Assembly: GCA_021234155.1 (NCBI GenBank)
Contig: JAJEKV010000020.1
Span: 17,723,018-17,787,017 of the forward strand
DNA: 64,000 nt
Direction of reading: 5' to 3'
Origin: Isoetes taiwanensis
Taxonomy: Eukaryota; Streptophyta; Lycopodiopsida; Isoetales; Isoetaceae
Part shown: positions 47,564 through 56,470 of the stretch, one piece after another
Numbering within the stretch: position 1 is the first letter of the stretch
Layout of the letters: each line of letters starts with the position of its first letter
Program-made: the position numbers and the translations under genes
The notes under the pieces: model-generated
What the model saw: the letters and a program-made list of their open reading frames with translations, nothing else
Databases searched by the model: none
What the model was told of the DNA's origin: nothing

Positions 47564-48086
47564 CTATAGAGAGAAAATATTGAAGTGTAATGATGTTGAA
47601 CAAATTTCATTTACTGATGTGCATGAGACAGAGAAAGTTGTATTAACTCAAGAAGAAAAAGATCCAGGTGCCTTTACTTGCTCAGCTAGTTTAGGTGACT
47701 TGCATTTGTCTAGGGTCTTGCTAGATGGAGGCTCCCCATTAAATGTCATGCCTCAGCATGTAATGAAGAAATGTGGTCTTGTCTGTTACTCAACCATCAC
47801 CGTCATATTGAGGTCATTCTCCAATGCTAAAATAAAACCTATAGGACTAGTGACAAGGGTGCCAATAGAAATTGAAGGTATAATTGTTGAGGCAAGTTTC
47901 ATAGTTGTGGCTTTTGAAGATAACTGTGATGTGACCACATATATGACTTGTTGCCGGAAGGAGGTGGTTGTCTCATCGTCGATGCTAGACCTGCCTCGTC
48001 CAAAGGACAGCAATACTATTTCAAATGGAGCAAGAATCAGAAACTCTATACAACAAAACAGTGATGCTAATCATACAACTTTATAG
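47564..48086 (+). pseudogene. Aspartic protease of B2
   Basis: An open frame from about 47580 to 48086: EQISFTDVHETEKVVLTQEE, LSRVLLDGGSPLNVMPQHVM at about 47706-47765 (active site D-G-G-S), KKCGLV, FSNAKIKPIGLVTRVPIEIE, EASFIVVAFEDN. The C-terminal end is frame-shifted after VTTYMT; GRRW, seen in A and C, is missing from this frame. It lies +1 relative to gag here, but one base more (as in the left copy, ATATTATGAAG) would align them. The D-G-G-S site differs from the common D-T/S-G. Confidence 0.85.
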
Positions 48087-48640
48087 AACAAGACATGTTG
48101 ATTGAAGATGAGCCGTGTGTTAAAAATGCCTATCTCTCAGATGCAAACCAATAGAAATCATACCGACTGTTTAGGTGACCTTGACATGGAAGCAAAACTC
48201 AATAGAGGTGTGTTGTGGTTTGATGGTGGAATTTCAATCAAATTGAATATAGCATCTTCGCAAAATGTGAATCGAAACTCGCCAATAAACTCTTATCCAA
48301 AGTTGGTAGAGTACATGAAAGAATTACTTCAAATATGGCTGAATATAAGGCACTTATAGCTGGCTTAGAGGAGTCTTTGGCTTTTAGGTTTGACTAATAT
48401 ATCTATCTTTGGTGACTCTCAACCGATATGCATGTGTAACTGAGAGTATCGCACTCAAAACAAGACATGTCAAACTCAAAGAAAGGGTATTGCAATTGCT
48501 AAGCAAGTTCAAGGCTTGGGAGATCAAACATATACCTAGGGAAGAGAATTGTGAGGCGATGCACTTTTTGCGTAACCGCGTTCTCTTGACTATTTGGTCG
48601 AGGGAGCTATAAATGAAGATGAATTGAACAAGGAAGATGC
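48087..48640 (+). pseudogene. Plant/archaeal-type RNase H of B2, upstream of RT
   Basis: GVLWFDGGISIKLNIASS at about 48205-48258 (first Asp), NMAEYKALIAGLEESLA at about 48330-48382 (Glu), FGDSQPICM at about 48407-48433 (Asp), and AWEIKHIPREENCEA at about 48511-48558 (last Asp region, ADAL reads AMHFL after a shift). Two or three small frame breaks. The intervening VKLKERVLQLLSKFK helix is open. Functionally equivalent to 41987-42520. Confidence 0.8.
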
Positions 48641-49721
48641 AACACAACTATATCCTATTCTCGGGTGATAGATGCACAAAGAAGAGAAAGAGGTAAAAGA
48701 GTTAACTATCAACAAAAATGGACAGGTAAGAACACTTTTCCTTGGGGATCTTTTGATAGCAAAGATGAGGCCTCCTTAAAAATTTTCTTTGAGAGTTGGA
48801 AAGATGTATTTGCCCTCGGGATTATACGTAATTAGTGGGAGTGAGGACCGACATCCGTGAATTTGAAATAAAGATAAAGGAAGATGCTAAACCTGTAATG
48901 CAAAAACTCGAAGAATAAATGCATCACCGCCACCCCGATCGAGAGGAATTATTAAAGATGAAAGAAGTTTAGGTTATTAAAGAGATAACAAACCCCGACC
49001 GGGTCGTCTTGCATTGTTCCAAAGAGAAAAGAAAAAATAAGAGCATTAGGATTTGTATAGATTACAGGGATCTAAACAAGGCCACTATTAAAGATTGTTA
49101 TCCATTACCATTTCTAGAAGAAGTGTTACATGCAACCGGCAGTGCAAGGAAATATATTCCTTTTAGATGGATTTTCAGGTTTCAATCAAATCAAGATAAA
49201 AGAGGCAGATCAAGCCAAGACCTCTTTTCATAACCCCTTGGGGCACTTTTGCCATGATGAAAATGCCTTTTGGCTTGATGAATGCATCCGGCTACCTTTC
49301 AAAGAGCAATGGATAAAATATTTCAAAGCATGCCAATATCAAACTTTAGAGTTTTCTTGGATGATTTGTGCCTAGGATCTTCTAACTAAGCATATGGAAT
49401 TGTCGACAATGACAATGGAATTGTGCGAAAGGGTGGAGTGTGTTTGAATCCAAAGAAGTGTGTATTCTTCTGTTCTAAAGGTGAATTGCTAGGTCATGAG
49501 GTATCTACCAAGGTATTAAAGTGTCCAAGGAAAAATGGAGGCTTTGAAGAAATTAGCTCCACCTAAAACCTTAAAACAGGTGAAGAGTTTCATGGGCTTG
49601 ACAAGTTTTTTGAGAATGTATGTGCCTAACTTTTCACACATCATAAGTCCTTTGGCAGCTCTGACACGTGTTGGCAAGTATAATAAGAATGAGAGCAAAT
49701 TTATTGCAATAGAATGGACAG
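48641..49721 (+). pseudogene. Reverse transcriptase of B2, several frame breaks
   Basis: DVFA-type start at about 48806; EFEIKIKEDAKPV (about 48858-48900); SIRICIDYRDLNKATIKDCY, then PLPFLEEVLHA (49009-49135); LLDGFSGFNQIKIKEADQAK (49130-49220); FRVFLDDLC (about 49340-49372) with FLDD catalytic Asps; CLNPKKCVFFCSKGELLGHEVST-type connection to 49510; then APPKTLKQVKSFMGLTSFLR, MYVPNFSHI in 49535-49744. About five small breaks, most at sites that also vary in the left copy. Confidence 0.85.
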
Positions 49722-50143
49722 ATGAATGTCGTCAAAGCATTTGACCTGTTGATAACTTCCATATGCCAATCAGAGATTCTGAAACCACCGGACCTAGCTC
49801 AACCATTCCAGGCATATATCAGTGTCACTAGCAAAGCTGTAGGCATAGCACTCATGCAGAAGCATGGGATAATATCTTTTGCCAGCAAAATTTGGTCTGA
49901 TGCTGAGAACAGATAATTCTAGAATGGAAAAAAGTGCACCGAATAATGTTTTTCCTACAAAGGCTTGGTCATATAGTTCAAAGACAATGAGGTAAAAGTA
50001 ATGATGCATCAAAATCCTATTCCCATGCTGTTCCGTAAAAAACTCGTGAGTAAGGCTAAATTATGTAGATGGGCTTGCAAGATACGTGATTACAATTTAA
50101 ATGTTAGAACCTGGCCAAAACAATTAAAAGTCCTAGTGATTAT
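49722..50143 (+). pseudogene. RT-linked RNase H of B2, catalytic Asp missing
   Basis: ORF 49722-49916: KAFDLLITSICQSEILKPPD, LAQPFQAYISVTSKAVGIAL, GIISFASKIWSDAE. The usual Y-T-D-A-S is Y-I-S-V-T, so the first Asp is absent. A LCRWACKIRDYNL stretch follows at about 50060-50100 before the tether. Same loss as in A, C and E. Confidence 0.8.
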
Positions 50144-51506
50144 TTGACCAATAAGGTGTTTGAGTTTGAAGATTTTAATGGTTTGAGCACTGATGAAGTG
50201 TGTGAGATTGCTACTAACCTTGTGCTATCTAGCAAGATGCAAGAAGATTGGCAGGATGAAATCATCAAGTTTCTCCAGCATAAGGAGGTGCCAGAAAACT
50301 TTACAAGCAGCCAGCTGAGGAGATTCAAAGAAAAAGCAAAAACCTACAGGATGATTGGAGAGGTATTATGTAAGATTGATCAAGATGGTGTCCTTCCGAG
50401 GTGTGTGACAGTCGGGTCGAAGTTGATACCGAGGCTTGTCATGAGGGAATTTGTGGAGGCCACTATGCAGCTGACACGACTGCAAAGAAAATACTCAGGT
50501 CTGGATATTATTGGCCTAGCTTGTTTAAAGATTGTTATGAGACCATTAGGAGATGCCATAAATGCCAGATACATGGAAGAAGAATTCTTCACCACCGCTT
50601 TGACTAGCATCACGCCTCCGTGTCCATTCCGACTTGGGGACTAGACTTCATAGGACCTATAAATCCAAACTCTCCCTCTCAAAGATGAATACATACTAGT
50701 GGCAACAGATTTTTCACCAAGTGGGCGAGGCTGTCCCATTGAGACAAGCAAATGCCCTAACAACCGCCAGTTCCTCCATGAAAACATATGCACTAGGTTT
50801 GGCATCCCTCCAAAATAGTTTCCTGACAGGCACTCAGTTCATGAATGATGTGATCAGCAACCTGCTAAAAACCTTGAAAGTAAAGCATGTGAAAAGCTCA
50901 GCATACTACCCTCAAGGCAATGGCCAGGCTGAATCTACCAACAAGGTGCTAAAAGCTATTCTCAAGAAAACAATAGAGGTGCATAAAAAAGATTGGCACC
51001 TTAAATTACATGATGCACTTTGGGCATATAGAACCACAATTAAAAGTGCTACTAATCATACACCTTTTGCTCTTGTCTATGGTGTTGAGGCTGTTGTTCC
51101 AAAGGGAATTGAGTTGCCCTCATTAAGGTTAGCTCTAAAGATTCAAATGCAGATAGAGGAAGCATACAGGGAAAGGTTTGATAGGTTGCTCCATCTAGAA
51201 GAAGAGAGGTTTGAAGCAGAGAATACCATGTTACTAAAGAAAGCAAAGGATGCAGCAGCATTCAAGGCCATTCACAAATTGCAAGGAAGTTTCAAAGAGG
51301 GAGAGCTAGTTCTCAAGTGGGACAAGGCAAAGGAAAACACAGCAGGTAAATTTGACTGCTTATGGAAGGGCCATACAAAATCAGGACAAGCAGTACAAAT
51401 TCTTACTTCCCGGAAGATATCACAACAGTCAGAGCTCATGAACCCTATAAACATATTGCATCCTGAAAAGGTATTGGCAACAACATATTTGTATGAGTTT
51501 GTTTGA
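50144..51506 (+). pseudogene. Integrase of B2 with tether, few frame breaks
   Basis: ORF 50144-50644 is the tether (FEFEDFNGLSTDEVCEI, FKEKAKTYRMIGEVLCKIDQ) and start of the zinc-binding domain, which continues in 50401-50607 (GICGGHYAADTTAKKILRSG, CHKCQIHGRRI). First Asp at about 50700 (LVATDFFTKW-like, frame-broken). ORF 50721-51506 (261 aa) has the second-Asp region shifted (SFLTGTQFMND), then SSAYYPQGNGQAESTNKVLK with the catalytic Glu, DALWAYRTTIKSATNHTPFA, KLQGSFKEGELVLKWDKAKE and a GPY-like tail that ends at 51506. No chromodomain. Confidence 0.85.
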
Positions 51507-52451
51507 ATAGAATAGTTATTGGATAGTTAGCCATTTGAGTTATTAGAGACACTAGCTTTAAAATTAATAGGCATGTTCCTTAAAGATGTGGATGCTTGTG
51601 CTCTTTTAGTGTTATTTTGAAATTGCTTTCATAAAACAAAAAAAAAAAAGAGAGAAAAAAGAGAAAAAAGGAAAAAAGGGAAAATAGGTTTAACTTTGAT
51701 ATCTTGTGTGTATTATGATGCTGCAGGTTGAGTTCACAGTCATGAAAGCATAGGAGGAGTTGTTTTCTAACACATATAGAACTTGTCATGACAGGTTCAT
51801 CAGTCTGAATAATCTCCACCTGAGCAAACAGTTGCCTTCCAATTCATATCAACCAAAATTCTTCACTGATGCAGGATCCCCAACAACTAAATATTACCAC
51901 AATTAGCTGGAAGGACATGGTACTAACAGCATATTTTTTTTCCACACCTGCAGGTTCACTTGATACATTCCATTCATGTTCATCTGCCTTTGTTCCATTC
52001 TCATCTAGCCCTTGCTTCCCAAATCTTTTTCAAAAGAGAGAACACAGCCTGCTACCTTTCATCAGCCTTCCATAAAGGTAGCTCAAGTTTTAGAAAAAGT
52101 AAAAAAAACACTCCCAACTCAAGTCACTGTTCCTGCTCCACACATATCTCAAAAGAAGTCAAGCAAGTCAAGTCAGGTCATGAGTCAACTCACCCTCAGA
52201 GTCAAGTCCCTGTTCCCACTCCATATAAACATCCTTCTGAAGATATCCATTCAAACATCACTCACATCCTTATGTCCATCTGTTCAGACTTTCCCCAACA
52301 TCATTTCCATTGTTTTTTCATCTCTTTTTATCACCCTTGCTGCCCATATTCTCAGAATTTCCATTCTCTTGCACTACCATCACCATTCTTCTGTCATATT
52401 TTGCTCACAAGGCTGAGGGGACCAGCCATTCCTTTTCCTTGTTTAGCATGA
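51507..52451 (+). other. 3' untranslated region of B2
   Basis: A/G tract (about 51636-51688), two CTGCAGGTT-containing stretches (51720 and 51948), and GGCTGAGGGGACCAGCC at 52412-52428. From there TTCCTTTTCC-rich sequence runs to the LTR start at 52452. Ser/His-rich frames (51960-52451) show no recognisable domain. Confidence 0.7.
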
Positions 52452-54762
52452 TGTTGCCCTGCTATGGCAACATGGCAAAGTGCCATCAAATCTTTTTTAT
52501 GTTGCAGGGAAAAAGAAGATACTATGTTGAAGAACCAAGTGAAGACATTGAATTGGAATCAAGATCACACATTGAGAGGACCTAAGCATCTAGAAGTTTG
52601 GAAGACCCCTATGAAGTTTGCAAGCTATTAAAGTGGTATCTTTTCTCCTTCATGTTGTCATTTCTATTCTCCTACCTCACACTCCACATTTCCAACGTTC
52701 CATTACCCCATACTATCATACATCTCACACATAGCCTTTTGTTCCATAGTTGACCTACCACTACCTAAGGCACATTTTCAAAGTTGTTACACAAAAAGGA
52801 TTGCCTAAGCATCAAGTTCTACATCATATTTTTTCATCATATCATTCCATTATCACACACTCCATACCATGTGGCTATAAAAAAAAAAAAGGAAGCATTT
52901 GAAAAGCTAAACACGAGTTTGCCTAGTCACCATCTCCAAGTGACATGGCATGATGACTAGATACATATGTCATCACTTACAAAGCCACATTGGTCCACTC
53001 ACCATTTGCCACTTCCATATATCATTCACCAAGTTGCCACCTAAGCAACAAGTGTCCACATCACCACATCACTCCATACCATTACATCACTCAACATCAT
53101 TCCACATCATCATATCACCTTGCATCATCAAATGATGACTAGGCAAATGTTGACCAAACCCAAAAAGTTGGTCAACCATAAGATTGAAATGATTGATAAA
53201 TGTGCCTATTAGCCTTGTTCTCCCTCCTTGCCACCTCACCAAATCCCATGTCTAATGCCTACTCACCCCATTCTTTTTCCTACAAAATCAAAAGTATGGC
53301 ATTTGAGAGTTTGATGATACCACCCGATAGCCCCCTCATGGAATCATGCCACCCGCACAAAAAAATTTGAAAAAGAGTGCATATTGACCTTCTAAATGGC
53401 TTTCTTGGGAAACGTGTTTCATTTGAAAAATGGCAAAACCTACCTACATCTACCCCCCCATCTATCTACCCTCTCATCCTCTGCCAAGTGGCGTCCCCCC
53501 TGGCATGCCAAGTCGAAACACGAGCCGAGCTTGGCGTGGGAGGAGACCACGTAATCAAGAGAGAGGAAAATAGCTCTCTATTTATACCTTAGCCTCTTTT
53601 CTGATTTTTGGTCAGGGGATAATTGCTCTCAAGAAAACTCCAACCCTAAAAATGTGACTTGCCAAGAACTTATTTTTTGTCGATTGAACCGAAAGCAATC
53701 ATTACATTGGCTAACCATTCCTGTCCCCGTTACACCCAAAGAAATGTCTAAACCAACCAAAAACATGGCCAAGATCCCGAATTTGCCAAGATCCCACCTA
53801 AAACAGAGTTTTTAAAAGGGGATTCATTCAACAGAGAAAAGTGTGGGCTTTTGCGCGATTCAAAGATCGGCACCCTGAAGTGTGAAGTCGGAATTGATGC
53901 CGAGAGTTCCTCCTACCTTAAGAGATCTATCCCGAGGCATATTATGATTGATTTGTATCCAAAAATTCACGATTTGTATGTTTTAGAGATGTCCTGTTGA
54001 TTGATCATCTTGATCATTGACATGACGCCAAATGTGATGACTTTGATTCCAGCTTTAATGAAAATCTGACCTTGGAAAATATCATTTGATGCATTTGTGT
54101 TTGAATTAATTCTAGAAATGGGAACAAAAGCCATACCTCTCTCGCACCTGGTCGCATACAAAGCTCTAGCTGCATTGGTACAATTATTTAGGAAAGGAAA
54201 AGCTAAAAAAAAAAAGGGGGAGAAAGATCAACCCATCGATGTTTTAAAAGTCTCATTATACTTTTCATGATCATTAGATGCTCAGACATACTTCTCAAAT
54301 TACAGACTGACTTTTTAGCCCTGAAAATAGCATGCTCTTATTGTGCAGGCCTCGTGTTCACTGTCTAAATTTAGTTGGATCGATAATTCATCACCATTCT
54401 CATTTGGCAAAATTGAGTGCACTGTCCAGTCCATTGACCAACTTCTGACTTAGTCAAGAATCATTATTTCTCACCAACCGTGAGGATTCTTTGCATAGAC
54501 TTTCTCCAACACTTTCTTCAGATATCATGGTGACATGCTATGCTTGTTTGGGTTCAAAATGTTGAATGCATTAATTTCTGTGCCTGTTAGAATAAGACTA
54601 GCTTTTTTGGCTTTTGGGAAACTAGTGAAATCTTGTTTTCTGGAAATTTAAAAACAGATATTTTAGCACAGAGTGATCACCTCAAGTGATCTGGAGGTCC
54701 TAGACCAAGATTAGTGCTTCTTTGACCTGAGGTTGGTGGTTTAGCCAGGTTTGCCATCAACA
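52452..54762 (+). repeat. 3' LTR of B2 (2.31 kb)
   Basis: Same as 33650-35950 with few differences outside CAG/CTG sites and homopolymers. TATA-like motif at 53578-53587. TGGAGGTCCTA after the GATCAC hairpin at about 54692-54702. Ends CAACA at 54762. The duplication of the 30-kb unit stops at about 53035 inside it. Confidence 0.95.
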
Positions 54763-54767
54763 CCCTA
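54763..54767. other. Target site duplication of B2 (CCCTA)
   Basis: CCCTA directly follows the 3' LTR and matches CCCTA at 33645-33649 before the 5' LTR. Joining the two flanks restores an uninterrupted integrase reading frame in D (GP then INP). In the left copy CCCTA is at 3579-3583. Confidence 0.95.
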
Positions 54768-55636
54768 TTAACCCCCCTTCTGCAGGACAACATCAGCACA
54801 TTATTGTAGCTACAGATTATTTTACTAAGTGGGCAGAAGTTATTCCTTTGAGACAGGCCAATGCTATTACAACAACAAAGTTTTTACATGAATATATTTG
54901 TGCACGGTTTGGTATCCCTCTACAATTGCACTCTGATAGAGGTACTCCCTTTGTGAATGAAGTTATTGCTAATCTGTTGCCTATTCTTAAGGTCAAACAT
55001 ACCAAGAGTTCTTCCTACTACCCCTAAGGTAATGGTCAGGCAGAAGCTACTAATAAAGTTTTGAAAGGCATTTTGCAGAAAACAGTGGATGATAACCAAA
55101 AGGATTGGCATGTCAAATTGGTGGATGCTCTTTGGTCTTATCGAGTCACTATTAAAGCAGCAACCACTCATACCCCCTTCAACTTAGTTTATGGCATTGA
55201 AGCTGTGCTTTCAGTAGAGCTTGAGCTCCCATCTCTAAGGTTAGCTCACAAATTATGTTTACCTTTTAAATATGCCTTGCAGGAAAGACTGAACACCCTT
55301 TTGCATTTAGAAGAATATAGGATGGAAGCTGAGAATGCCAATCTGCTAAAAAAAGCCAAGGATTTGGCTGCTTTCAAAGCTGCTCATAAAATACAAGGGA
55401 CTTTTAAGATAGGAGAGCTAGTTCTAAAATGGAATAAATCAAGGGAAGACTCAGCTAGTAAGTTTGAAAATCTTTGGGAAGGTCCCTATGAGGTGTTGGA
55501 ACCTGCAGGCACCAACTCTTATTGGTTAAAGGAATTAACTTCAGGGGTGCCACTTCCAAATCCCATCAACACCATCCATTTGAAAAGGTACTGGGATCAG
55601 CATATATGCTTGTCCCTTTTATGCTCTAGAACTTAG
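54763..55636 (+). pseudogene. Integrase of D, main piece, one stop codon
   Basis: QHQHIIVATDYFTKWAEVIP (first Asp) at about 54790-54845, LHSDRGTPFVNEVIANLL (second Asp) at about 54928-54980, then SSSYYP followed by TAA at about 55024 where relatives have CAA, then GNGQAEATNKVLKGILQK (Glu). ORF 55061-55636 covers the rest: DALWSYRVTIKAATTHTPFN, IEAVL, AAHKIQGTFKIGELVLKWNK, ENLWEGPYEVLEPAGTNSYW, INTIHLKRYWDQ. Full GPY-type end without chromodomain. Apart from the stop it is one frame, so D is a fairly young dead copy. Confidence 0.9.
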
Positions 55637-56470
55637 ATAAGTTAGAATTAGAGTTAAGATTAGATCAGTCAGATTTCACTTTGTCTTGATTTTTAGAATT
55701 AATGTTTTCATTGAGTTCATGTTTGCAGCTAGCCAGAGTAAAGGATATATTATCAAGCAATTCCAAGACAAGGATTTCTACTAATGATTTGTCAAGTGTC
55801 ATCTGCAGGAGCACTCTTCTTCCTTCCACATTCATCTGCCTTACTGTGGTCCTACCCTCCACCTAGCCATCTATTCCTCATTCCATTTCTCTAAACATGC
55901 ACTCTGCAAATTCAGCTTCACCATCATGGCAGAGTTGCAAGGATTAAGATTAATTTGTTTATGTGTTTCCATGACAGGTGCATCCTTTTTCCATCTATAT
56001 TCATTTGTCATAAGTGGTCCTGCCATTCATTTAGACTCCTCATTCTTGTTTTCATTCCCAAAAAAAAAAGCACTCTGCATTTCAGCTTCACCACCATAGC
56101 AGAGTTGCAAATTTTAGAAGAAAAGACATGCATTTTCTTGTTTTGGCGAGATCTCAGCACTAGTACATTCATCTTATCTCCTTACCCCCTTCACACTTCA
56201 TTCACACCATCTCTTTATCACCCTCATATTTATTTTCATCCTTATTCACTCATCACACCCCATTCATACCATATTACTACCATATTCCCACTCATTACAC
56301 TCACTTCATCTCATTATCACCACATTCACACTCACCTCATATTTTGCACCCTACACTCTACCCCATCTTGTCCTCATTTGCACTCTCTGACATAGGTTGA
56401 AGACCCCTCTGTATACTCCTTTTGGCATAATATAGCTGAGGGGACCAGCCATTTTCTTGTTTTGGCGAGA
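55637..56470 (+). other. 3' untranslated region of D
   Basis: Two hairpins (GCACTCTGC...GCAGAGTTGC) at 55899-55938 and 56070-56108. A perfect 21-base direct repeat (ATTTTCTTGTTTTGGCGAGA plus T) at 56132-56152 and 56451-56471; the second copy touches the LTR. GCTGAGGGGACCAGCC at 56435-56450. CATC/CACC-rich low-complexity sequence at 56160-56390. Confidence 0.8.

Larger units (their letters stand above)
23000..53035. repeat. Right copy of the ~30 kb tandem duplication
   Basis: This copy starts inside the C1 3' LTR and ends at the B2 3' LTR point matching position 22990. It is on the whole cleaner than the left copy: the RT of A2 is an unbroken 264-codon frame and the D scrap is in frame. Beyond about 53035 the B2 3' LTR continues normally, so only the junction at 22990-23000 is new sequence. 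Confidence 0.8.
33650..54762 (+). mobile_element. B-family Ty3/gypsy element B2, complete, split by A2
   Basis: 5' LTR 33650-35950 and 3' LTR 52452-54762 are near-identical, flanked by CCCTA on both sides (33645-33649 and 54763-54767). Without A2 (36339-46580) it is about 10.9 kb. Order: gag, protease, RNase H, RT, second RNase H, integrase. No envelope-like gene. The near-identity of the LTRs implies a recent insertion into D. Confidence 0.95.

Noticed and set aside
51960-52451. 163-codon frame after B2 integrase as a possible envelope-like gene
   Set aside because: No signal peptide or membrane pattern, low-complexity Ser/His/Pro composition, and it runs into the 3' LTR.
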